Source: a virus. From it: a DNA stretch of 46,768 nt. Below are positions 39,964-46,228 of this stretch, piece by piece (position 1 is the stretch's first letter; every line of letters starts with the position of its first letter). The notes beneath the pieces were generated by a model. It saw only the letters and a list, made by a program, of their open reading frames with translations. It made no database searches and was not told the DNA's origin. A program made the position numbers and the translations under genes. Location of the stretch: positions 1 to 46,768 of IMG/VR virus record IMGVR_UViG_3300032675_000039, one strand, 5' to 3'.

Positions 39964-40955
39964 TTGTTTTCCAGTATATGTTCAGCGCGGAATGGCACGC
40001 CAGTTTTAGCAAACATCTCAGCCTTTATTTTAAACGGTATTCTATCTTTTTCACACTCTTCTCTCAACCATTCAGGTAAATAATTTGCCCTTATTTCTTT
40101 AAAAGGTTCAGTATATTGACTCAGATTTCTTTTATCATACCATTCTATTCTTTGAAATCCAAGATCTGCATATACTCCTGGATACCGACGGCTAAAGAAT
40201 CCATTTTTGAATTGGCATAGGCATGACTCAAAAGTAAACCGACCGAGGTCAGGATTAGGCTTCATCACTCTAATAACTTCACTGGCTCTAGCTTCTAACC
40301 CTTTACACATATCTTCAAAATCATCATATTTTCCTGAATGTGAATTAGGTTGACGCTTGTCAAACACATAATTATCCATTCCTAGCAAAAACAACATACC
40401 GTTACGATGAGAGCGCGAGCCGTCAAAGTCATTAAACATCAACGTAGTGCAGTCTGCCCCGAACCCGTTAATTTTTACATACTCAAGGTAAGAGAAAGTA
40501 GAAAGTCGCCCAAAGCTAACAATGCTATTAGCCTTAGCCCATAGCGAGTCATAGTTAGCATCGCTCCAGAGCTTGACTTGAGAACCATGCTCTTTGACGA
40601 GTTGGGCATATGAGTAGAGACCTTTTAGAGTGTCTTTTTTCTGTTTATTACGGTCAGAATCAAAAGATAGAGTAGCCCAGTCATCATTGAACTTAATATG
40701 TGCTTTTTTCCATTCTTCATTACTCTCAGGAATTGCAGGAATAAACTCTAGAATCTTTAAACTAGTGATTGGGTTTTGAGTGTGCCCATTAAGCGTAGCA
40801 AACCAGAGAGCCTGCTCATCCGTCCAGCCATAATACTTTTTGAGCGCAGGCATGTAGAGATAAACTAATCCTGGATGTGCTTTGTATTCAAGGTTCATAG
40901 TGTACAACGCTTTGAAGTATTCAAGACGGTTCTCAGGTAATCTATAATCAGTCAT
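39960..40955 (-). CDS. Putative amino acid:DNA transferase (ADDT-like)
   Basis: The 331-residue mostly helical protein has RLEYFKALYTMNLEYKAHPG, YMPALKKYYGWTDEQALWFA (residues ~28-55), NGHTQNPITSLKILE, and near the end RTYP-like SRRYPGVYADLGFQRIEWYD. This helical architecture and the tryptophan-rich first part recall the ADDT/aGPT-Pplase proteins that replace the pyrophosphate on 5-hmdU in DNA by an amino acid. Its place two genes upstream of the DNA kinase supports this. The match is by pattern and neighbourhood; a profile search is needed to separate it from the HMUDK helical family. Confidence 0.62.
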   Translation of the reverse strand: MTDYRLPENRLEYFKALYTMNLEYKAHPGLVYLYMPALKKYYGWTDEQALWFATLNGHTQNPITSLKILEFIPAIPESNEEWKKAHIKFNDDWATLSFDSDRNKQKKDTLKGLYSYAQLVKEHGSQVKLWSDANYDSLWAKANSIVSFGRLSTFSYLEYVKINGFGADCTTLMFNDFDGSRSHRNGMLFLLGMDNYVFDKRQPNSHSGKYDDFEDMCKGLEARASEVIRVMKPNPDLGRFTFESCLCQFKNGFFSRRYPGVYADLGFQRIEWYDKRNLSQYTEPFKEIRANYLPEWLREECEKDRIPFKIKAEMFAKTGVPFRAEHILENK

Positions 40956-41026
40956 TTTCTATCCTTTGGCGGCTGCTTATTGTGAGTCGGGTAAACAGGC
41001 GATACAGGTTTAATTGGTTGTATCAT
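40952..41026 (-). CDS. Tiny coupled ORF before the ADDT-like gene
   Basis: A 24-codon frame, MIQPIKPVSPVYPTHNKQPP plus four residues, is joined by ATGA overlaps to the genes on both sides, so its main role may be to carry ribosomes across. It is Pro/Lys-rich. Whether the peptide itself matters is unknown. Confidence 0.45.
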   Translation of the reverse strand: MIQPIKPVSPVYPTHNKQPPKDRK

Positions 41027-41307
41027 TTAGCCACCCCCAGAACTGGCATTAAAGGTAAAGTGGGTAAAGCGGTAGGCATAGGTAACGGAGCAGGCATAGG
41101 CACGCTGGGAATAATAAATCCAACGGGTTGCCCATACTGGTTCAGAACGACCTGAGAGTTACCGATAGGCATAACTGAACCCACGCTCTGACCGAACTGA
41201 TTCAGATACTGCATCGCTCCTTGAACATTGTTCTGAGCGTAGCAGCTTGAATTACCTGAGAGATAACCAATCGTAAAAAAGATTATCATAAATAAAAAGT
41301 TCTTCAT
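41023..41307 (-). CDS. Small exported protein with a repeated LNQxGQxVG motif
   Basis: The 94-residue protein starts with a typical signal sequence (FLFMIIFFTIGYLSG, cleavage likely after SSCYAQ). The mature part has YLNQFGQSVGSVMP and VLNQYGQPVGFIIPS, two copies of one motif, then a Pro/Leu/Met-rich tail (PMPAPLPMPTALPTLP). It therefore leaves the cytoplasm. A role in the envelope, such as superinfection exclusion, is possible but unproven. 4-base overlaps on both sides. Confidence 0.65.
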   Translation of the reverse strand: MKNFLFMIIFFTIGYLSGNSSCYAQNNVQGAMQYLNQFGQSVGSVMPIGNSQVVLNQYGQPVGFIIPSVPMPAPLPMPTALPTLPLMPVLGVAK

Positions 41308-41549
41308 AATGCCTCTACGTTTCTCTTTATCATTTTGAAAGTTTCATCGTAAGTAAACTCTACAATATGATCCATAAAGTTCTCCACGTCCCTATCACTA
41401 AAAACATAAACCCATGCGGCAATCGGTATTTCTTCTGGATTCCTGTCTTCAAATTTCTGGTCCACCTTCAATTGAATTCGTAGCGCGTATTTATCCATTA
41501 AATCATTAAAGTCCATACGCCTACGAATTGATTCTGGTTTTAGCTTCAT
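41304..41549 (-). CDS. Small acidic hypothetical protein
   Basis: The 81-residue protein (SIRRRMDFNDLMDKYALRIQ, DRNPEEIPIAAWVYVFSDRD, FTYDETFKMIKRNVEAL) has mixed helices and strands. It is coupled to the exported protein downstream. No family is recognised. Confidence 0.6.
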   Translation of the reverse strand: MKLKPESIRRRMDFNDLMDKYALRIQLKVDQKFEDRNPEEIPIAAWVYVFSDRDVENFMDHIVEFTYDETFKMIKRNVEAL

Positions 41550-41557
41550 AGCTGCTC

Positions 41558-41824
41558 CTAGATATGTTGGCTAGGAATGCGGTTACGGATCTCCTCAGCA
41601 ACAGTGTTGAAGTTACCGTCCATGAGGTCAATAGACCACTTATCACAAATCTTTGCGCACTCTTCACGCTCAATAACTACGGCGTATTTTGTAGCTTCAA
41701 TTGCATGAACGATGAGTTCAGCTTTTGCCTCGGCTAGTGCGTCATCAAACTCGCGTTGCGTAAAAAGCGTTCCTCCAGTACCTTTAGCAAAGAATGATTT
41801 CTGGAAATCAGATTGTTCTGACAT
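41558..41824 (-). CDS. Small conserved phage protein
   Basis: The 88-residue protein reads EFDDALAEAKAELIVHAIEA, VIEREECAKICDKW and EIRNRIPSQHI at the end. The E-R-E-x-C-A-x-[IV]-C pattern near the C-terminus occurs in many small phage proteins of unknown function. It overlaps the HNH gene by 17 bases. Function unknown. Confidence 0.62.
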   Translation of the reverse strand: MSEQSDFQKSFFAKGTGGTLFTQREFDDALAEAKAELIVHAIEATKYAVVIEREECAKICDKWSIDLMDGNFNTVAEEIRNRIPSQHI

Positions 41825-42398
41825 GTAATTCTCCTAAATTGTATTGATAATTAAATGCAAATTGTTTAACAACTTCTTGGACTTTATATTTACGCCCATA
41901 CATAGGATGATTCTCACCTGCGTATTTTCCTTTTCTTGATTTTGATAAACGCTGTTTATGTTGCTCAGATTTTGGAAAACGAAATTTAATTAAAGTTTCT
42001 TCAGAATGTTTTTTACCATACATCGGATGTCTGTCACCAGTTGTTAATTTATTCATTTCCGAGCGTTTGGGATTCTTTTTACCAAACATTGGATGTTTAC
42101 TACCTGTTTGAGCTTCTGAAAATTTTATTCTAGCCACTTGATATAAACGAGAATTAACATAAGCGTTATTTGAACCTTTCATGCAAATAACAGCTCTCCA
42201 TGCTAATCCTCCATGAATCTTTGCTAACAAATAATGAGCAATAAAATGTTCTCTAGCTGTTAAATCAACTAAATTGGAATTATCATTAGAACCGCCTAAA
42301 GATTTAGGAATTATGTGATGACGTTCTTTATATCCGTCAATTGAATCACGTAGTTTGGCATTATCAATTAACAAAGTGTAAATTTTTTGATAGTTCAT
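41808..42398 (-). CDS. HNH homing endonuclease with NUMOD3-type repeats
   Basis: The N-terminal ~60 residues carry the HNH motif: YKERHHIIPKSLGGSNDN (His27-His28), SNLVDLTAREHF (Asn42, His51) and HYLLAKIHGG (His55). The C-terminal half has DNA-binding units (GSKHPMFGKKNPKRSE, DRHPMYGKKHSEETLIK, NHPMYGRKYKVQEVVKQ). The gene overlaps both neighbours by 4 and 17 bases, so it has settled without breaking coupling. Probably mobile and free-standing. Confidence 0.9.
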   Translation of the reverse strand: MNYQKIYTLLIDNAKLRDSIDGYKERHHIIPKSLGGSNDNSNLVDLTAREHFIAHYLLAKIHGGLAWRAVICMKGSNNAYVNSRLYQVARIKFSEAQTGSKHPMFGKKNPKRSEMNKLTTGDRHPMYGKKHSEETLIKFRFPKSEQHKQRLSKSRKGKYAGENHPMYGRKYKVQEVVKQFAFNYQYNLGELHVRTI

Positions 42399-42613
42399 TT
42401 TAATAATTTTCGCTCAATAAATACTGCAATTTCAAGTGGTGTTGCGTGTTGATTGTGTTGCACGATTGAAGCGGCGATCATAGCTGCTTGACGCCATCCT
42501 TCATCAAAACAGGCTTTTGGGTCATTGAGCATATCTTTTGCATTGGCTCGTTCAAGTAGCTTGACCCAATCGTCATAAGACTGTTCCCAATTCATAATAG
42601 ACTTATCAGACAT
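42395..42613 (-). CDS. Small conserved phage protein
   Basis: The 72-residue protein (YDDWVKLLERANAKDMLNDP, ACFDEGWRQAAMIAASIVQH, AVFIERKLLK) is helical; the A-x-F-D-E-G-W-x-Q-A pattern is widespread in small phage proteins of unknown role. It overlaps the HNH gene by 4 bases. Confidence 0.6.
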   Translation of the reverse strand: MSDKSIMNWEQSYDDWVKLLERANAKDMLNDPKACFDEGWRQAAMIAASIVQHNQHATPLEIAVFIERKLLK

Positions 42614-42732
42614 AATATTATTCCTATAGTAATTTTAAACACAACGTAAATAAAACTCAAGCCCACAATACCTATGCAAATCGCGCCAATCACCTGCCAC
42701 TTACTCGGCAGGTCAAGATATTTGTTTCGCAT
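42592..42732 (-). CDS. Small membrane protein
   Basis: I chose ATG 42732 (MRNKYLDLPSKWQVIGAICI), which overlaps the upstream small gene's stop as TGATG; the longer frame has no good site. The 46-residue product has a long hydrophobic stretch, VIGAICIGIVGLSFIYVVF and IGIILCLISLL, i.e. one or two membrane spans. It could be an early membrane-active protein, but nothing more can be said. Confidence 0.6.
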   Translation of the reverse strand: MRNKYLDLPSKWQVIGAICIGIVGLSFIYVVFKITIGIILCLISLL

Positions 42733-42812
42733 CAAAACCCCCAGCCGAACATGCAACCTAGTATTATGCCGAGGATGATGACGCCAATCCATTCCCATTT
42801 ATAGTTTGTCAT
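42732..42812 (-). CDS. Tiny membrane peptide
   Basis: A 26-codon frame starts at 42812 and reads MTNYKWEWIGVIILGIILGC plus a short tail. It is a single membrane helix, with overlaps to both neighbours (14 bases upstream, TGATG downstream). Conserved coupling suggests it is translated. Confidence 0.5.
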   Translation of the reverse strand: MTNYKWEWIGVIILGIILGCMFGWGF

Positions 42813-43062
42813 ATATTTTCTCCATGATTAAGTCGCGGTCTGGTTCTACTTCCTCTTCTACTTTTGATACGGGTTCTTCATATTCCTCTAGGTCATCAAC
42901 GTCAGGATCATATTCGCCTTCTAGCTTGATCTTAAAATCTGCTACCTGCAATCTATACAACGAAGGAATAGAGCGGAACTCATCAATGCGGTGTTGCATG
43001 GGGTGCGGCTTAAGAATATAGTTCTTAAAGTCCGCGAGTCTTTCAAATGTAATTTTCTTCAT
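42799..43062 (-). CDS. Small acidic hypothetical protein
   Basis: I chose ATG 43062 (MKKITFERLADFKNYILKPH) because GGAGGGG lies 8 bases upstream; the longer frame starts with TTG. The 87-residue protein ends in a strongly acidic tail (DPDVDDLEEYEEPVSKVEEE). The tail could mimic DNA or bind a basic partner. No family is recognised. Confidence 0.6.
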   Translation of the reverse strand: MKKITFERLADFKNYILKPHPMQHRIDEFRSIPSLYRLQVADFKIKLEGEYDPDVDDLEEYEEPVSKVEEEVEPDRDLIMEKIYDKL

Positions 43063-43064
43063 GC

Positions 43065-43286
43065 TTATCCCCTCCAAGATTCTTGAGCTTGTTTATCAAA
43101 TTTATCAAAGTTAAGCGCATGAATCATTTCCCATACGCTGATTTCTGTGTCAGCGATGCAGACGTCCTCAATATCAATTCCGCCTACGTGACCTACGCTG
43201 GGTTCATCTTTGTCAACGTAGCCGTACACGTCTAGCAACGTATCACCGCAATACATAGACATTAAAAAGTTAGATGCTTTAGCCAT
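43065..43286 (-). CDS. Small hypothetical protein
   Basis: The 73-residue protein (NFLMSMYCGDTLLDVYGYVD, HVGGIDIEDVCIADTEISVW, ALNFDKFDKQAQESW) has beta-strands then a helix. The leader AATAAAGGAAATAACAATG matches those of many genes on this strand. No function is recognised. Confidence 0.6.
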   Translation of the reverse strand: MAKASNFLMSMYCGDTLLDVYGYVDKDEPSVGHVGGIDIEDVCIADTEISVWEMIHALNFDKFDKQAQESWRG

Positions 43287-43297
43287 TGTTATTTCCT

Positions 43298-43402
43298 TTA
43301 TTTAGTTATCAAAAATAAAACGTAAGACGGGATGCTGATAAATACGACTGCGTAAAACCAAAGTATAGCTGGAAAAAATAAAAGTGTAAAGATTAATTTC
43401 AC
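43298..43402 (-). CDS. Small membrane peptide, GTG start
   Basis: GTG 43402 overlaps the upstream stop (GTGA) and opens a 34-codon frame, MKLIFTLLFFPAILWFYAVV and FISIPSYVLFLITK, almost entirely hydrophobic. It fills a gap of about 110 bases that otherwise has no gene. A membrane peptide of unknown function. Confidence 0.5.
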   Translation of the reverse strand: MKLIFTLLFFPAILWFYAVVFISIPSYVLFLITK

Positions 43403-43584
43403 GCGGGGATTTCTCCGTTCCAACTTTTGATGCGCACTACGTCCAACTTGAGGGCGGGCGCGTCACGAATGATCCAAGCCGCCTGATTAATAGTAACTGG
43501 CTTTGTAAAGGCTCTCCAGTCATTGAGATAGTCATCAAACTTGATTACGATGTATTCTTTTTTACCTTGACCTGCGTATTTCAT
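43399..43584 (-). CDS. Small basic hypothetical protein
   Basis: I chose ATG 43584 (MKYAGQGKKEYIVIKFDDYL), since the longer start falls inside a GC-rich hairpin. The 61-residue product continues FTKPVTINQAAWIIRDAPAL and VVRIKSWNGEIPA. Strands and one helix are predicted. The upstream hairpin may regulate it. Confidence 0.6.
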   Translation of the reverse strand: MKYAGQGKKEYIVIKFDDYLNDWRAFTKPVTINQAAWIIRDAPALKLDVVRIKSWNGEIPA

Positions 43585-43588
43585 AATG

Positions 43589-43604
43589 TGCCCCCGAAGG
43601 GGCA
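43589..43604 (-). other. GC-rich hairpin just ahead of a start codon
   Basis: TGCCCC, a TTCG loop and GGGGCA (minus-strand reading) make a perfect 6-pair stem ending 4 bases before ATG 43584, so it covers the place of the ribosome site. It can act as a terminator fragment of the plus strand (TCCTTTCTT follows on that side) or as a translational control hairpin. Confidence 0.5.
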
Positions 43605-43611
43605 TCCTTTC

Positions 43612-43926
43612 TTATCTAGCGGTTACACGAATGGCGATTGAAGCAGTGGACTTGTAATACTTTTGCAATTGCTCAATAGTAATACCGAGGTCAGCAACCA
43701 TCTGTTTATAATCATACGTAGAACGCTGAGACAGGGTCACCGTAGCTTTATAAAGGTCACCCTCATAAGTGCCCTCACCAGCGTTCTTGAATACGTCTTT
43801 GAGCTGCTCAATCTGCTCATTGAGTTCAGCTGCCTGAGCCTGCAATAAGCCAAGGCGGTCAAGATCCTGCATCTGAGCAGATTGGCTGAGTGCTTGATTA
43901 ACTAATTTAGTAGAGATAGAGTTCAT
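43612..43926 (-). CDS. Small coiled-coil protein
   Basis: The 104-residue protein has a helical coiled coil at residues ~15-50 (QMQDLDRLGLLQAQAAELNE, QIEQLKDVFKNAGEG) and a folded C-terminus with TVTLSQRSTYDYKQMVADLG, ending in a basic helix. The leader AATAAAGGAAATACAAATG precedes it. It probably works as a dimer; function unknown. Confidence 0.65.
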   Translation of the reverse strand: MNSISTKLVNQALSQSAQMQDLDRLGLLQAQAAELNEQIEQLKDVFKNAGEGTYEGDLYKATVTLSQRSTYDYKQMVADLGITIEQLQKYYKSTASIAIRVTAR

Positions 43927-43949
43927 TTGTATTTCCTTTATTAAGTTTA

Positions 43950-44549
43950 TTAAACTGCTTTTGGTCGTTGAATCAAAGTTTGTTTTACACCATTACGAGT
44001 ACCATGCTCCTTCACTGTCGCCTTGAGAGTTACTGTTTCACCCTCTGCAAGGTTCCATACTGCATCGCAACCACCTTTGTAGATGATTACGTTTTTGTTG
44101 GCATCTTCAAAAATAAAGATACCGATTGGACCGAAGTTAGTATCAATGTTGATTACTTTCTTCAAGACCAAAGTTAAAACAATTTTATCACCGATGATGC
44201 CGACATATTCACGAGCAGCGTCGATAGCTGCCTGTTTATCAGCCCACTCTGCCTTGCGGGCATCGCGCTGGATGATGCACTTACGAACTGCTGCTACTTG
44301 CTTCTCGGTTAATTTACCGTATGTGTCATACGCAGAGGCAACTGAACCAACAAAGCCGTCTTTATAAATCTTACGCTCATGAGCGTCAATCTCATAACCT
44401 TGAGACAGGAACGCTTCAATTTCAGCATAGTCAGGATAATTACGGCTGAAAGTCTTTTTAGCGTTGGTAATAATATTTCTAGAAATTGCCTCTCCATAAG
44501 CAGCTGGATTTTCAATTTCAGGACCAATGTGGAATAAACGTGAAGTCAT
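43950..44549 (-). CDS. Conserved phage protein with a C-terminal beta-barrel
   Basis: The 199-residue protein has a helical N-terminus with KTFSRNYPDYAEIEAFLSQG and YDTYGKLTEKQVAAVRKCII (a motif Y-G-x-L-[TS]-x-x-Q...R frequent in phage proteins), then ARKAEWADKQAAIDAAREYV. Residues ~115-195 form strands (DKIVLTLVLKKVINIDTNFG, FIFEDANKNVIIYKGG, ETVTLKATVKEHGTRNG), like a small OB-type barrel. A nucleic-acid-binding role is plausible. The same leader type precedes it. Confidence 0.65.
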   Translation of the reverse strand: MTSRLFHIGPEIENPAAYGEAISRNIITNAKKTFSRNYPDYAEIEAFLSQGYEIDAHERKIYKDGFVGSVASAYDTYGKLTEKQVAAVRKCIIQRDARKAEWADKQAAIDAAREYVGIIGDKIVLTLVLKKVINIDTNFGPIGIFIFEDANKNVIIYKGGCDAVWNLAEGETVTLKATVKEHGTRNGVKQTLIQRPKAV

Positions 44550-44572
44550 TTGTATTTCCTTTATTTAGATTA

Positions 44573-44806
44573 TTAAACTTCTACTGCACCATGCAAGCCA
44601 TTGACAACTTCATCACAATAACCTGCTGCTTCTTCTAACTGCTGAATTGCTTCTTCTGCTTTTTCACCGCGCTCAGAAGATTGCAAACCTTCTGGCATGT
44701 TGTCAAAAGATTCTTGTTCAGCCTCGAGTATACCATTGATTTCAGATTGTAAGTCTTCAACTTGAGCAATTAAAGACTGGATTTGTTTTCTACGTTCTGC
44801 GTTCAT
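44573..44806 (-). CDS. Small coiled-coil protein
   Basis: I chose ATG 44806 (MNAERRKQIQSLIAQVEDLQ), which has the leader AATAAAGGAAATACAAATG; the longer frame would run through a promoter-like site. The 77-residue product is a helical hairpin (RGEKAEEAIQQLEEAAGYCD). Such proteins are common, without known role, in early regions of environmental phages. Confidence 0.65.
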   Translation of the reverse strand: MNAERRKQIQSLIAQVEDLQSEINGILEAEQESFDNMPEGLQSSERGEKAEEAIQQLEEAAGYCDEVVNGLHGAVEV

Positions 44807-44861
44807 TTGTATTTCCTTTATTTGGGTTATTAATTTACTATCCTGTGAAGCTATGTAAAAA

Positions 44862-44890
44862 ACTATAGCATAGAAATTTATAAAAGGCAA
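44862..44890 (-). promoter_or_regulatory. Sigma-70-like promoter with extended -10
   Basis: TTGCCT (44890-44885) and TATAGT (44867-44862) are 17 bases apart, and the -10 is preceded by TGC (extended -10). It lies in the 107-base gap between the PLP enzyme gene and the first gene of the following operon, so the genes from 44806 down can be expressed on their own. Confidence 0.55.
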
Positions 44891-44913
44891 CAATTATTTT
44901 TGAGTGAAAACCC

Positions 44914-45870
44914 TTAGTTAGAAAAAGGATGCGTAAAATGAGGCGTAATTACGCTTAACTTCGGCTCCGACCCTATAATCCAAAAAAGTGCGCTGTCATC
45001 AAAGTCCATCCCTTGTTGAGTTAAATATCGCCAAACTTTTGCCTCGTACGTGGGATGAAACTTGATTCCGTCATAAGATTCACCATTAAATTTATCAGTA
45101 TATTTTGAGTAGCCCGTGTCATGCAAGGAATGATGCTTCCACCTGAACGGCAATGCGTCAAGATTGATACCCATAATCTCTGCGCGTTCCCGAATCCATT
45201 GGGCTTTACTGGGTCCAATACCGACGGTAAATAATGTTTCAATGTTGTGCGCATCTCTTGAAAGCCCAAGGAGTATACTGCAGAGTGAATTGCATGAACC
45301 AGCGGGTACAATTAAAGTCTTGACCTCATCCGGAATGTTCCTCGTCTGATTAGCCCCGACGTCATGAAAGCCCATCAAGTCTTCAGGGTGTTCTCTATGG
45401 TCAACGGTAATGCCATAGTTAACTACTAGGGAGTCAGAGCGGGTAAGGTCACCTACCATGCGCTGTAACACTGGGTTGTACGGTGCTGCGGCATACTCAA
45501 ACTGCGTACCGAACCCCCTAGCAATACGCGGGTTGTCATGGCGCAATACAGTGTCAGGCTTTGAGTACACAACCATGCGGGAAGGTAAACCAAGGTGCGC
45601 GCCCACAATAGCGGACATTGAAAGTTGCGGACTTTGAATTGACGCACCAGTGAGTACGTGCGTCTTACCTTTTCGGTTCTTTGTCATGTAATAAATTAAC
45701 TGGCGCAACTTACTCCCGTTCGGTCCACCGTAACCGAGCGTATTGAAGTAGTCCTCCCGCTTGAACCACATGCCTTTGTGATTCTCAACGGGAGTGAGAT
45801 CCATTAAGTGATCCTCCCACTTGATTACACTGCGGTCAAGAGTGTGGGTAGGAATGATTGATTGGCTCAT
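44914..45870 (-). CDS. PLP-dependent enzyme of the tryptophan synthase beta fold
   Basis: The 318-residue protein resembles ACC deaminase / D-cysteine desulfhydrase-like enzymes: MWFKREDYFNTLGYGGPNGS with the likely PLP-binding lysine K54 in SKLRQL, GKTHVLTGASIQSPQLSMSA, a phosphate-binding loop VPAGSCNSLCSILLGL, and GIDPE-like VGIGPSKAQWIRERAEIMG. In phages with hypermodified thymine, PLP enzymes act on the amino acid attached to DNA. Here the other pathway genes lie 4-8 kb away on the same strand, supporting such a role. A free amino-acid substrate is also possible. Confidence 0.8.
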   Translation of the reverse strand: MSQSIIPTHTLDRSVIKWEDHLMDLTPVENHKGMWFKREDYFNTLGYGGPNGSKLRQLIYYMTKNRKGKTHVLTGASIQSPQLSMSAIVGAHLGLPSRMVVYSKPDTVLRHDNPRIARGFGTQFEYAAAPYNPVLQRMVGDLTRSDSLVVNYGITVDHREHPEDLMGFHDVGANQTRNIPDEVKTLIVPAGSCNSLCSILLGLSRDAHNIETLFTVGIGPSKAQWIRERAEIMGINLDALPFRWKHHSLHDTGYSKYTDKFNGESYDGIKFHPTYEAKVWRYLTQQGMDFDDSALFWIIGSEPKLSVITPHFTHPFSN

Positions 45871-46028
45871 TTCTCTTGTGCCTTATTTGTATTAGGCTTT
45901 CTACCATCTTCATATCCATTGTCATAAGCCCTAATTTTTTCTGCTTTCAACGCCTCTATTTCAGCTTGTAGTCTTAAAATTACTAACTTAGCGCCTTCTA
46001 AATCTTCAGCCAGTTCTTTAGCGTTCAT
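45867..46028 (-). CDS. Small coiled-coil protein of the tandem coupled cluster
   Basis: ATG 46028 opens a 53-codon frame (MNAKELAEDLEGAKLVILRL, QAEIEALKAEKIRAYDNGYE, ending KAQEK). It overlaps the PLP gene by 4 bases (ATGA). The QAEIEALK segment also occurs in the partial gene at the window end. It is the third of four adjacent small genes with the same junction. Confidence 0.6.
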   Translation of the reverse strand: MNAKELAEDLEGAKLVILRLQAEIEALKAEKIRAYDNGYEDGRKPNTNKAQEK

Positions 46029-46228
46029 TTCTCTTGTACCTTTTTATGTTTAGATAAAGCATCTACCAAAACAATGCCTATTTCATTGTCCCAAACTGTA
46101 TTTTGACCATCATTCCAACCTTCTTGGGTATAAATAACTTCTTGGTCATAGTTAATATCGTAGGTAACTCTTGACCTACTAACTCGTTTTTGGGTGCATA
46201 AATCTTCACGCATTTCAATTAAGCTCAT
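46025..46228 (-). CDS. Small hypothetical protein of the tandem coupled cluster
   Basis: The 67-residue protein (REDLCTQKRVSRSRVTYDIN, IYTQEGWNDGQNTVWDNEIG) ends KKVQEK. Start and stop both lie in the shared ACAAGAGAAATGA junction. Beta-rich; no function recognised. Confidence 0.6.
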   Translation of the reverse strand: MSLIEMREDLCTQKRVSRSRVTYDINYDQEVIYTQEGWNDGQNTVWDNEIGIVLVDALSKHKKVQEK

